The notes under the pieces were generated by a model, which had not been told where the DNA came from, searched no databases, and was given only the letters and a program-made list of their open reading frames with translations. Source: Lichenihabitans psoromatis (lineage in GTDB: Bacteria > Pseudomonadota > Alphaproteobacteria > Rhizobiales > Beijerinckiaceae). Taken from it: a DNA stretch of 64,000 nucleotides. Position 1 is the stretch's first letter. Each line of letters begins with the position of its first letter. Shown here one piece after another: positions 42,452 to 50,267 of the stretch. The stretch covers positions 3,411,501 through 3,475,500 of the forward strand of contig NZ_CP036515.1 in assembly GCF_004323635.1 (NCBI RefSeq), in the 5' to 3' direction. The translations under genes were made by a program, and so were the position numbers.

Positions 42452-43381
42452 TCAAGCGCTGTGCGCGGGGCGGACCGCTCGCGCCAGCCACGCCTCGGAC
42501 ACCCGCTTGGCCGGTCGGATGGCCAGCGGCACAGCCGGAGCGCCGCGCCGCGCCGGCGACAGCCGACGCATGCCGAGGGCACGATGCGCCGCCGCCGTCT
42601 CGCGATCGTCCTTCCGGTACATCCGGGCACTGAGATCGGCGAAGATGCGGGGCGGTTTTCCGGCATCGGTCTCGCCCAGCCACGGCTTCTGTGCCGCCGA
42701 GGGCGGCAGCACCGCGATCGACTCGAGCACCTCGAACAGATCACCGGCCAGCGCGTTCAAACCCGCCCACCACGCGAGATATTCGGCCCGCTCCTCAAGG
42801 ATGCTCTTCGGCTCTTGATCGTATTTCAGCGGGCAGTAGGCGCCTTGCGGATAATGTTGCCCTGATGGCGCGACCGGCACCAGAACGTCTTGTGCCAACT
42901 CACCCTCTGGCCAGACCGGCACGAACTGCGTTTCCCATCGCAGCACCACCGGTTTGCCGTTCGGCTGCGTCACCCGCGATTGGGTCGGCCGGGACTGCCA
43001 GAAGGGCCGGCATCGCGCCGCCGGCATCCGGGCCATGATCCCGATCGTCACCTCGATCCGCTCGAAGCCACGGCGCATCGCCTGCGCCTCGTCCTGGGCC
43101 GTCGTGACGAAGTCGGGCGCAAGATCGAGCGGGCCGCTGATCGGCTCATCGTGGAACCGCGCCAGTGCATTGACGGCCGCCTCGACCTTCAGCGCGTCGG
43201 GGTGGCACTCGCCGAGCGCGGCCGGCAGACCGGGCTCACGGCTCCAGTCGTCGACGCGGACACCGAGATCGCAGATCCGGAACATCGGCGAGACTTCGCA
43301 TGGCTCGCCACCGTCGCCCTCACGCTGCCGTTTCGGCAACTCGTCGCGATAGACCCAGCGGAGAACATCCTCGATGTCCAT
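42452..43381 (-). CDS. Hypothetical phage protein, about 309 residues
   Basis: The start ATG 43381 (MDIEDVLRWVYRDELPKRQR) is preferred because it reduces the overlap with the next gene; the frame continues to 43483. The protein reads MFRICDLGVRVDDWSREPGL, DALKVEAAVNALARFHDEPI and TVGIMARMP-like (TIGIMARMPAARCRPFW), then HYPQGAYCPLKYDQEPKSIL and LAWWAGLNALAGDLFEVLES. The long well-behaved frame indicates a real gene. I recognise no enzymatic motif. Confidence 0.7.
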   Translation of the reverse strand: MDIEDVLRWVYRDELPKRQREGDGGEPCEVSPMFRICDLGVRVDDWSREPGLPAALGECHPDALKVEAAVNALARFHDEPISGPLDLAPDFVTTAQDEAQAMRRGFERIEVTIGIMARMPAARCRPFWQSRPTQSRVTQPNGKPVVLRWETQFVPVWPEGELAQDVLVPVAPSGQHYPQGAYCPLKYDQEPKSILEERAEYLAWWAGLNALAGDLFEVLESIAVLPPSAAQKPWLGETDAGKPPRIFADLSARMYRKDDRETAAAHRALGMRRLSPARRGAPAVPLAIRPAKRVSEAWLARAVRPAHSA

Positions 43382-43838
43382 CACGCGTCGCCCTTTCGCT
43401 TTCTCCTCCAACCGCATCATCCGTGCCAAGCTCCAGCGCAATCCCCTGTTGCTGTGGTCCGTGGCGATCGTTGCACCTGTCAAGGGCTAAGCGATCATCG
43501 ACCGCGAGCATGGATGCGAGCGTCCGCGCCGCTCGCCGTCGCGCATATTCCGCCGTTCGGCGCGTCCAGGCCATGTCACGGCAAAGCTCGCCGAACGAGG
43601 CTTGCGTGGCGCGGCACCGCGCCCAGGCCCACAGGTATTTACGCCCGTCCGGATCATGCTCGAGCAGGGCGGACCAGTTCGACACGTCCGAAAGTCGAGT
43701 GGAGATGCCAGTAATTTCTGAAGTTTTTCCGTACACTCCGAATACCGGCATAAGCGGCAGAGCGGTAAAAGCGGCAATGAGGCAAGCCTCGACGCGCTCT
43801 TGCGTCCAGATATAAGCCAGTTCAATCCTATTGATCAC
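43320..43838 (-). CDS. Hypothetical phage protein, DUF6362-like N-terminal part
   Basis: ATG at 43838 opens MINRIELAYIWTQERVEACL, IAAFTALPLMPVFGVYGKTS and a helix-turn-helix-like stretch (GELCRDMAWTRRTAEYARRR, AARTLASMLAVDD). This pattern resembles the small phage regulators of the DUF6362 type. It overlaps the next gene by about 60 bp. The C-terminal 50 residues look poorly conserved in composition, so the true protein may be shorter. It is the first gene of this leftward sub-block, right beside the DUF4142/KatE cassette. Confidence 0.55.
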   Translation of the reverse strand: MINRIELAYIWTQERVEACLIAAFTALPLMPVFGVYGKTSEITGISTRLSDVSNWSALLEHDPDGRKYLWAWARCRATQASFGELCRDMAWTRRTAEYARRRAARTLASMLAVDDRLALDRCNDRHGPQQQGIALELGTDDAVGGESERATRDGHRGCSPLGLSRRVAETAA

Positions 43839-43995
43839 GAGGAACCATAACAGGAACGAAGCTCTGTAACTACGATCGACATTGTGTCGTCTCGATAAAG
43901 TAACGAGGTAATCACAGATGATCTAGGCTGAGTTTTATCCATCCCTCGAAGAGAGTTCATCCATAACAAGGCGACTCAGACCGTGCACAGGGGAC

Positions 43996-44024
43996 CCGGA
44001 GCATTGCCCGATGGCCTGCTCCGG
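43996..44024 (-). terminator. Hairpin downstream of the DUF4142 gene
   Basis: CCGGAGCA (43996-44003) and TGCTCCGG (44017-44024) form a perfect 8-bp stem with a 13-nt loop, 12 bp after the DUF4142 stop. No clear U-run follows on the minus strand, so efficiency is uncertain. Confidence 0.55.
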
Positions 44025-44035
44025 ATCATCAAGTC

Positions 44036-44533
44036 TCACATGCTGGACATGGCCTCCGCCATTTTCAGGTGCATGTTGACAGTCGGGAGTGTCTTTGTGG
44101 CCCAGGTCTTCAGCTTTGCGTCGTCCCCTGCATCCTTGTAGCTCGCGAGGAGCGCAGCCGTGTCCTGATGCGCCTGGATCTGGTCGGCCACGTACGCCTT
44201 GTCAAAATCCGCACCGGTCTTGGCTTGGAGTGCCGTCACCAGAGCCTGGTGCGGATCGTCGAGCGACATCGCGACCGTCGCGCCCGACCCTTTTGCTGCG
44301 GTCTGGAGTTTCTTCTCCGCCATGTCGTGATCCTTGATCATCTTACGGGCGAATGCTTTTACCTTTGGGCTCGCGCCCTGTTTGAGAGCGAGCTTTGACT
44401 CGGCGACTTCAAAGGTATTTCCAACCGACGCCTTCATCGCAAAGTCCGGGGCCGGAGTTGCGCCCTGCGCCAATGCGGGGGAGGCCAGAACTGCAGTCAA
44501 TGCTGCCACGCCACATACAAATTTAACGTTCAC
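44036..44533 (-). CDS. Exported DUF4142 protein
   Basis: GTG at 44533, with an AGGA-type site upstream, gives 165 residues. An N-terminal signal peptide (KFVCGVAALTAVLASPALAQ) directs it to the periplasm. The mature protein is a helical, ferritin-like bundle of the DUF4142 family: AMKASVGNTFEVAESKLALK, VKAFARKMIKDHDMAEKKLQ, DKAYVADQIQAHQDTAALLA, LPTVNMHLKMAEAM. Paired histidines (KDH, QAH, MHLK) are conserved in the family. It is divergent from the catalase gene, and such proteins are often general-stress genes in rhizobia. Its place within a prophage is unusual. Confidence 0.85.
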   Translation of the reverse strand: MNVKFVCGVAALTAVLASPALAQGATPAPDFAMKASVGNTFEVAESKLALKQGASPKVKAFARKMIKDHDMAEKKLQTAAKGSGATVAMSLDDPHQALVTALQAKTGADFDKAYVADQIQAHQDTAALLASYKDAGDDAKLKTWATKTLPTVNMHLKMAEAMSSM

Positions 44534-44948
44534 GATCGAGGTCCTCGATGATTTGGCAGTGGTGCCGGAGCCCGAACTCAAGACGCGCGTGTTCAGGTCC
44601 CGATGGCGACCTGCGACCTCACCGCACAGCTCTCAGCAGGGTCGGATTGCGCCTGGCGCGTCGTAAGACGCAGGTAATATCCCGATGGACCCCCTTGCAG
44701 AAACGACCACGACGCCATCGTGGGGTCGACCTCGCGCCAAGCGCTTCCGTCGGAAACCAACGCTAGTCAATCACCGCGGAACCATGAAGCCGCTGACACG
44801 TAAAGACGGCACTCACCAGAGCAAATCTGAAGCGACCTACAAACCGACGATGTGCTTGACGTCAGCGCACTCAACGACCGGTTGCATCCCGTGGCTTACC
44901 GCGCGGCGCTCAGTCGGCATCGACCAGATACTCACACGAGGCTTTCCT
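44534..44948 (+). promoter_or_regulatory. Divergent DUF4142/katE control region with a candidate EcfG-type promoter
   Basis: The 415 bp contain no supported gene, although an open frame runs through it in phase with katE. At 44778-44803, GGAAC is followed after 16 bp by CGTAA. This is close to the EcfG (general stress sigma factor) consensus GGAAC-N16/17-CGTT, with one mismatch in the -10 element. It points toward katE, 150 bp upstream of its start. Confidence 0.35.
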
Positions 44949-47048
44949 ATGGCAAAACACAAGACACCTCATGCATCTGCCACAGCGATCTCGGAACTTG
45001 TCGGCAGCGGTGGCGAGCTGCATCAAACGGCACATGGCACGCATCCCCCTATGACCACCAACCAGGGTGGCGTGATCGCCGATGATGAGAATTCGTTGAA
45101 GATCGGGGAGCGTGGTCCTGTCCTGCTCGAAGACTTCGCCCTCATCGAGAAGCTGAACCACTTCAATCATGAACGGATTCCGGAGCGCGTCGTCCACGCC
45201 CGGGGAGCCGCGGCGCACGGCTTCTTCGAGTTGACGGACTCGCTGGCGGAATTCAGCAAGGCCAAGATCCTCGGCGAAGTCGGCGTCAAGACGCCCCTCT
45301 TCACCCGCTTCTCGACAGTTGGTGGCAATATGGGCTCGGCCGACACCGCGCGCGACGTGCGTGGCTTTGCGGTTAAGTTCTACACGCAAGAGGGCAACTG
45401 GGATCTCGTCGGCAACAACATACCGGTGTTCTTCATCCACGACGCGATCAAGTTCCCCGATCTGATCCACGCTGCCAAGCAGGAGCCGGATCGCGGCTTC
45501 CCGCAAGCACAAACCGCCCACGATACCTTCTGGGATTGGGCATCGCTCTCGCCGGAGAGCACGCACATGCTGATGTGGATCATGTCCGATCGGGCGATCC
45601 CGCGCTCGTTTCGCATGATGGAGGGCTTCGGCGTCCACAGCTTCCGGCTCGTCAACGAGGCGGGTCAGTCAACCTACGTCAAGTTCCACTGGCGGCCGAA
45701 GCTCGGCATGCAGTCGGTTGTCTGGGACGAGGCCCTCAAGATCAGTGGTGGGGATCCCGACTTCCATCGCCGCGACCTTTGGAATGCCATCGACACTGGC
45801 AGCTTCCCGGAATGGGAACTGGCCGTGCAGTTGTTCGACGAGGATTTTGCGACGAGCTTTGACTTCGACGTCCTGGACGCGACCAAGCTTATCCCGGAGG
45901 AGGTCATCCCGCTGCGCGTCATCGGGCGTATGGTACTCGACCGAAACCCGGACAACTACTTTGCCGAAACCGAGCAAGTCGCTTTTTGCACGACGCATGT
46001 GGTTCCCGGCATTGACTTCACCAACGACCCGCTTCTGCAGGGGCGGAACCAATCCTACCTCGACACGCAGATTAAGCGATTGGGCGGCCCGAACTTCGCA
46101 CAGCTGCCGATCAACGCACCGCGCTGCCCTGTCCGCAACTTCCAGCGAGACGGTCATATGCAGATGGGGGCGCCGAAAGGCCGTGTGTCATACTCGCCGA
46201 GTTCACTCGACACCACGACCGAGCGGCAGGATCCAATGCTCGGGTTCAAGAGCTTTCCGGCCAAAGAGGCGGGCGACAAGCTGCGGACACGCTCATCCAC
46301 CTTCGCCGACCACTTCAGCCAGGCTCGTCTGTTCTTTTTCAGCCAGACCGAGACTGAGCAGAACCACATCATCTCCGCCTTTATCTTCGAGCTGAGCAAG
46401 GTGCAAACAGAGGCCGTTCGCTTGCGGCTCTTGGGACGGCTGGCGAATGTCGACGAAGCGATCGCCAAGCGAGTCGCCAATGGACTTGGCTACGAAGGCC
46501 CGATCGAAAAGGCGCCGACGCAGGTCCCGGTCCGCAAGGACCTGAAGCCGTCGCCGATGCTCAGCATCCTTGCCAAGGCCAAGCCGACTCTCAAGGGACG
46601 TCTGATTGGTTGTCTCGTGGCCGACGGAACGGATCCGAAGGTGGTGGTCGCGATCGAAAAGGCCGCGACGAAGATTGGAGCGCAATTGAAGGTCATAGCC
46701 CCAAAGGTTGGGGGCGCTAAGGGCAGTGACGGTGGGCTCATCCACGCTGATTTCCAGCTCGCGGGCGGCCCGTCAGTCCTGTTCGACACTGTTGTCCTCG
46801 CCTTATCGGTCGAGGGTGCAGCGATGCTCGCCGAGGAGTCCGCCGCTGTGGCCTTCGTGCATGACGCCTTCGCGCACCTCAAGGTCATCGGCCACTCGGT
46901 CGGGGCTAAAACGTTGATGGACAAGGCGGGCGTCAAACCGGATTCGGGCGTCGTTGCACTCGACGCTCACAGCGGAGCCGCCTTTCTGCAAGAGGCCGAA
47001 AAGGGACGTGTCTGGGCGCGCGAGCCGACCGTCCGCTCGGTTTTCTAA
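44949..47048 (+). CDS. katE: Large-subunit monofunctional catalase (HPII/KatE type)
   Basis: Hydrogen peroxide dismutation in the cytoplasm. The ATG 44949, with GAGG 7 bp upstream, gives 699 residues, the size of clade 2 catalases. Active-site His lies in [20 protein letters not shown], the Asn in [16 protein letters not shown], and the proximal haem Tyr in [16 protein letters not shown]. The core is followed from about residue 560 by the flavodoxin/PfpI-like C-terminal domain typical for large subunits ([37 protein letters not shown]). The gene is divergent from DUF4142 and closed by a strong hairpin. It sits between phage genes, so it is a candidate lysogenic-conversion gene. Upstream frame codons to 44685 are not conserved. 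Confidence 0.95.
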   Translation: MAKHKTPHASATAISELVGSGGELHQTAHGTHPPMTTNQGGVIADDENSLKIGERGPVLLEDFALIEKLNHFNHERIPERVVHARGAAAHGFFELTDSLAEFSKAKILGEVGVKTPLFTRFSTVGGNMGSADTARDVRGFAVKFYTQEGNWDLVGNNIPVFFIHDAIKFPDLIHAAKQEPDRGFPQAQTAHDTFWDWASLSPESTHMLMWIMSDRAIPRSFRMMEGFGVHSFRLVNEAGQSTYVKFHWRPKLGMQSVVWDEALKISGGDPDFHRRDLWNAIDTGSFPEWELAVQLFDEDFATSFDFDVLDATKLIPEEVIPLRVIGRMVLDRNPDNYFAETEQVAFCTTHVVPGIDFTNDPLLQGRNQSYLDTQIKRLGGPNFAQLPINAPRCPVRNFQRDGHMQMGAPKGRVSYSPSSLDTTTERQDPMLGFKSFPAKEAGDKLRTRSSTFADHFSQARLFFFSQTETEQNHIISAFIFELSKVQTEAVRLRLLGRLANVDEAIAKRVANGLGYEGPIEKAPTQVPVRKDLKPSPMLSILAKAKPTLKGRLIGCLVADGTDPKVVVAIEKAATKIGAQLKVIAPKVGGAKGSDGGLIHADFQLAGGPSVLFDTVVLALSVEGAAMLAEESAAVAFVHDAFAHLKVIGHSVGAKTLMDKAGVKPDSGVVALDAHSGAAFLQEAEKGRVWAREPTVRSVF

Positions 47049-47070
47049 CCTGCCTATACACTGAGGAAGG

Positions 47071-47100
47071 GAGCGCCGGCCGGGAGACAGGCCGGCGCTC
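47071..47100 (+). terminator. Strong hairpin downstream of katE
   Basis: GAGCGCCGGCC (47071-47081) and GGCCGGCGCTC (47090-47100) make a perfect 11-bp GC-rich stem with an 8-nt loop, 22 bp after the katE stop. The sequence after it (ATCAACATCTTT) has only a weak T-run. Confidence 0.75.
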
Positions 47101-47232
47101 ATCAACATCTTTCGGCCTGCAATCTGTATTTTGACCGGCGTGCAAAGGTAGATATTTCGTCATCTACCGTTCATCGCCTATCTTCGAGAGAACGCCATCC
47201 GCACTTCGCATCATCCGAAGCAGCTAAGTCTC

Positions 47233-48306
47233 TCACATCGGCCGCCCGCGATAAGTCGTCGGCTGAAATGGCCGGCTCCCGCGATACTTCGATCCTGACG
47301 GCGCTTGTCCGCGCGGCGGCGCCTTGTCGGGCCACTCGTCCGTCCACGATCGCTTGTTGAGCCACGTCGCGGGGTATTTCCAGGCATAGCCAGGTGGCTT
47401 GCCATCGGCATATCGGACGACCGCGGCGATCATCTGCTCGAAGGGGAGGGGCGGGTCACGCGCCATCTCCGCAAAGACCTGCATGGCGTCCTCTTTGCCG
47501 ACTTTGTTGGGCCAAAGCACCCACCAATCTTGCCACGCTGTCGCGGGCCAGGGCGGCACGGGCGTCCGATCCTGACTGGGCCTAGATCCAGCGCTGCCGC
47601 TTCGGCTGTCCTGACCCGGACATCCGGCCTCAACCGGGCTGCGCCCGGTTGAGGATATATAGTCTGAGGTTTCGGTTCCTTTCGGTTCCTTTCCTTTGTG
47701 ACTCACTGGGTCATTGTCTGAGGCAGTGCCTGGGGCACGCTGATCTGCGAGTGCCGGTGCAAGGTCCGGGTCGGCGTTCATGTGGTTGCGTAGGATCTTG
47801 GCTTGGGGATCGAGAGCGTAGAGGGCATTGCAAGCAGATGTGTTGGCTCTGTCGTATGGCTCGCTGTTGAACTCTGCCCCTTTTCGCCCCGCGCTCGACT
47901 TGGCCTGTTTGCGGCGGTTCGAAATGAGCTTGATCCAGGTGCTCAGTGCTTTGACGGCCATGTCGCGCCGATAGAAGCGCCCGTCCGAGCAGAGCGTCCA
48001 GCCCTCCATGGCGACTGCCTTGACCATAAGCCAAGCCCGCACGTCGCGCCCATACCCTGCCAGGAAGGCGAGCTCTGCATCGTTTTCCGGCAGGGTGGCG
48101 GCCGGCTTCTCGTGCTGCGAACGTGCATGCAGACGAACCGCCGCCCCGAACTCCTCGGGCGAGGCAATGATGGAGAATCGGCTATCGCAGAGCCACTGGA
48201 TATTGAGCATGACCTCGGGCATGTCGCCGAGATCGACATCGGGCGGCAGCAAGGGAGGCGGGGCACCGCCGTGGGTGACGACGCGGAGATGCGGCTGGGT
48301 CGTCAC
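47233..48306 (-). CDS. Phage replication-type protein with DUF1376-like N-terminus
   Basis: 357 residues starting with GTG 48306. The N-terminal part (MPEVMLNIQWLCDSRFSIIA, SPEEFGAAVRLHARSQHEKP, TLPENDAELAFLAGYG, DGRFYRRDMAVKALSTW) has the layout of DUF1376, found in phage replication proteins. The middle is low complexity. The C-terminal WWVLWPNKVGKEDAMQVFAE, PPGYAWKYPATWLNKRSWTD is typical of helix-loader or replication-initiation-like phage proteins. It is the last gene of the early leftward unit before katE. The assignment to replication is inference from family layout. Confidence 0.65.
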   Translation of the reverse strand: MTTQPHLRVVTHGGAPPPLLPPDVDLGDMPEVMLNIQWLCDSRFSIIASPEEFGAAVRLHARSQHEKPAATLPENDAELAFLAGYGRDVRAWLMVKAVAMEGWTLCSDGRFYRRDMAVKALSTWIKLISNRRKQAKSSAGRKGAEFNSEPYDRANTSACNALYALDPQAKILRNHMNADPDLAPALADQRAPGTASDNDPVSHKGKEPKGTETSDYISSTGRSPVEAGCPGQDSRSGSAGSRPSQDRTPVPPWPATAWQDWWVLWPNKVGKEDAMQVFAEMARDPPLPFEQMIAAVVRYADGKPPGYAWKYPATWLNKRSWTDEWPDKAPPRGQAPSGSKYRGSRPFQPTTYRGRPM

Positions 48307-48341
48307 GGGTGCCTCCGGGCAATGAGTGTGGCGTCGGTCAT
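48303..48341 (-). CDS. 12-residue mini-ORF coupling two phage genes
   Basis: ATG 48341 overlaps the MT-A70 stop (ATGA) and its own stop at 48303-48305 overlaps the GTG of the replication-type gene (GTGA). The frame MTDATLIARRHP is in effect a translational bridge; GGAGG inside it serves as ribosome-binding site for the next gene. Whether the peptide has a function is unknown. Confidence 0.4.
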   Translation of the reverse strand: MTDATLIARRHP

Positions 48342-49009
48342 GCGGTCACCTCGAGGATCGATGTCTGATCGGGATGCTCGAACCGCAGCGGCTTCGGCGG
48401 CCGCGCCTGCTTCTCGCGCTTGCAGTTTGCGGGTTGTGCCTCGTCGAACTTTCCAGCCTCGCGGCCCCATGCATCCCAGCCCGGCCGGGTCTTGCGCGAG
48501 AACAGGTCGGCCCGGCGCCCAGGCCCGAACAGCTGCTCGGCGGTCGCATAGGCGAGCTCGGGCTTTTCGGAGTGACGCCGGCGCGGCGCCTCGATCACGT
48601 TGAGGATCGAGCGCGAGACCGTCTTGGGTCTGCCGACCCGGCCGATCAGGAACGGCTCGGCATTGCCGCGCAGCACGAAGCCCGGCCCGAAGGCTAGCTT
48701 GCCCGTGGTACCGCGCTTCACCCAGGCGCCGCCGGTCACATAGGTGAAGCCCCATGCTTTCAGCACGGTCAGGCCGGCCTCGATCATCGGGAAGGTGGCC
48801 CAGAGCCAGAGGTAGCAGTCGCCGCGCGCCAGATAGCTGACCGGCAGGGCGCAGATCTCGGCCGTCGGCATGCAGTCGTATTGCCCCTGCGGAGCCTTGT
48901 CGGCGCCATTGTCGGAATGCAGCTCGAACAGCCAGGGCGGATCCGCCATGATCACGTCGTAAGATAGGATCGGCAGCGGATCGAAGAACGTATTGGGATC
49001 CGGCGTCAC
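48338..49009 (-). CDS. MT-A70-family DNA N6-adenine methyltransferase
   Basis: The catalytic DPPW is in YDVIMADPPWLFELHSDNG near residue 23. Further family signs are MPTAEICALPVSYLARGDCY, LWLWATFPMIEAGLTVLKAW, GFTYVTGGAWVKRG and KPELAYATAEQLFGPGRRAD. GTG at 49009 overlaps the DUF4031 stop by 4 bp and gives 223 residues; the longer upstream frame is a shadow of that gene. It is a third DNA methyltransferase in this prophage, of another class than the two DPPY enzymes. Confidence 0.88.
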   Translation of the reverse strand: MTPDPNTFFDPLPILSYDVIMADPPWLFELHSDNGADKAPQGQYDCMPTAEICALPVSYLARGDCYLWLWATFPMIEAGLTVLKAWGFTYVTGGAWVKRGTTGKLAFGPGFVLRGNAEPFLIGRVGRPKTVSRSILNVIEAPRRRHSEKPELAYATAEQLFGPGRRADLFSRKTRPGWDAWGREAGKFDEAQPANCKREKQARPPKPLRFEHPDQTSILEVTA

Positions 49010-49494
49010 GCGGCGGCCCTCCGGTCCGCATGCTCGCGATGGGCGTGGCAGAACCATTCCGTCTGGCCGTTCACGCCTCGAAAGCCGAACGCACCCCACT
49101 CGCCGCACATGCAGAGGTGGATACGCGGGTCGGGTCCGGGCGCGGGCGCGGTCGACTCCGCAAATAGGTCGGTGGCGACGGCCGGCGTCTCGGCGCGCAG
49201 CGCGCGAGAGTGGGCGATCCGGGCCAGCGCGGCGGTATTGCCCTTGCGGCGCGCTTCGTGCTCGGCCGGGCCGAACATGTCGGTCTCGATCGCGCCGTTG
49301 CGGACCAGCACGGCACGCACCCGCGGCGCGCAATCGTAGTGGCGCCAGGAGGCTTTCGGTGGCTCTTGGAACCACTCGCGCTTCAGGCCAGCGGCGGCGG
49401 CCGCGAGATGGAGCTCGTGCAGGCTGTCAGCCCACACATGGCAATACATCTGCCCGCGGTAGGGCAGTCGAGCGGGATCGACGAAGACGCTCAT
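49006..49494 (-). CDS. DUF4031-domain protein
   Basis: The opening MSVFVDPARLPYRGQMYCHV, WADSLHELHLAAAAAGLKRE, WFQEPPKASWRHYDCAPRVR is the DUF4031 signature. The remaining half (HLCMCGEWGAFGFRGVNGQT, EWFCHAHREH) adds a C-x-C...C-x-x-H zinc-type cluster. 162 residues. It is coupled to both neighbours by 4-bp overlaps (ATGA or GTGA). The function of DUF4031 is unknown to me; it is frequent in phages. Confidence 0.8.
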   Translation of the reverse strand: MSVFVDPARLPYRGQMYCHVWADSLHELHLAAAAAGLKREWFQEPPKASWRHYDCAPRVRAVLVRNGAIETDMFGPAEHEARRKGNTAALARIAHSRALRAETPAVATDLFAESTAPAPGPDPRIHLCMCGEWGAFGFRGVNGQTEWFCHAHREHADRRAAA

Positions 49495-49736
49495 CCGGCC
49501 ATCCCCAAGGCCGAGAGATACAGGTCGAGGATCTCGTCTTCCTCCCGGCGCTTGTCGTGATCCATCTTCCGGATCGAAACGACCTTGCGCATGATCTTGA
49601 CGTCGTAGCCGGTGCCTTTGGCCTCGGCGTAGACCTCCTTGATGTCCTCGGCGACCTGCTTCCTGTCCTCATCGAGCCGCTCGATGCGCTCGATGAAACT
49701 GAGCAAGTGCTTGGCTTCTGCGGTGTTGGAATCCAT
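49491..49736 (-). CDS. GapR-family (DUF2312) nucleoid protein, phage-encoded
   Basis: 81 residues matching the DUF2312 family along the whole length: EAKHLLSFIERIERLDEDRK, QVAEDIKEVYAEAKGTGYDV, KIMRKVVSIRKMDHDKRREE, DEILDLYLSALG. GapR of Caulobacter is a tetrameric coiled-coil protein that binds overtwisted DNA ahead of replication and transcription and helps chromosome replication. The phage copy may serve phage replication or interfere with host GapR. It overlaps DUF4031 by 4 bp and follows the GcrA-like gene by 3 bp. Confidence 0.88.
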   Translation of the reverse strand: MDSNTAEAKHLLSFIERIERLDEDRKQVAEDIKEVYAEAKGTGYDVKIMRKVVSIRKMDHDKRREEDEILDLYLSALGMAG

Positions 49737-49739
49737 GGC

Positions 49740-50108
49740 CTAGCACCTCGCCAGTGAGATCTTGGCGGGGCGGCGGACTGAAGAGGGCACGTAGCAGCGC
49801 TGGGCGTGGCCGGCGCAATAGGGCTTACCGGCCGCCTCGACGGGCTCGCTGCAGAACCGGAAACCCTCCTGGCGCAATTCTCCAAGCGGATAGTGACAGC
49901 CGCCGGCGGCCGGCCCGTTTTTGAAGGCGTTTGCTGCGGGGGAGCCCTCGAACAACATCGGCCGATGCGTGGAGGGCGCGGCGATCGGCGTCTCGATCGG
50001 TTGCGGCAGAGCGCGCTGCGGGGCCGGCGAGACCTTGCTGAGCTTTGTGGGGGTTCTCCTGCGGAAAGGCTGTCGGATGGTTGGTGTGCTGCTGCTGAGA
50101 TCGGTCAT
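49740..50108 (-). CDS. GcrA-like protein (C-terminal GcrA-type domain, no N-terminal HTH)
   Basis: ATG at 50108 gives 122 residues. The last 50 residues (GCHYPLGELRQEGFRFCSEP, AAGKPYCAGHAQRCYVPS) have the Cys-Tyr/Trp-P...FC...G.PYC..H pattern of the GcrA C-terminus, which contacts sigma-70 in host GcrA. The first 65 residues are a low-complexity basic, proline-rich stretch. The GcrA DNA-binding N-terminus (WTDERVE-type) is not visible. So it may bind RNA polymerase sigma factor without site-specific DNA binding, or act as a competitor. It is directly upstream of the GapR-like gene. Confidence 0.7.
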   Translation of the reverse strand: MTDLSSSTPTIRQPFRRRTPTKLSKVSPAPQRALPQPIETPIAAPSTHRPMLFEGSPAANAFKNGPAAGGCHYPLGELRQEGFRFCSEPVEAAGKPYCAGHAQRCYVPSSVRRPAKISLARC

Positions 50109-50267
50109 GGCCACGCCCGAAAAAGGATGAAGAGAGAGAGGGCGCGGTCCACCTCGCAGCGGGCCGTCCCAACACGTCGAGGGCACACAGGGCGCCCGAG
50201 TAGCGGTTCACGATGAGGGAGAACGGCGCGGAGGCCGTGCGCCTAGCGGCGCGGCGTCAGAGGGGGA

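Noticed and set aside
44685..44948. 88-codon extension of KatE
   Set aside because: No catalase-like residues and no ribosome-binding site at 44685; GAGG stands before 44949.
48338..49375. Extended MT-A70 frame starting at 49375
   Set aside because: The first 122 codons are the antiphase shadow of the DUF4031 gene; the GTGA overlap at 49006-49009 defines the start.
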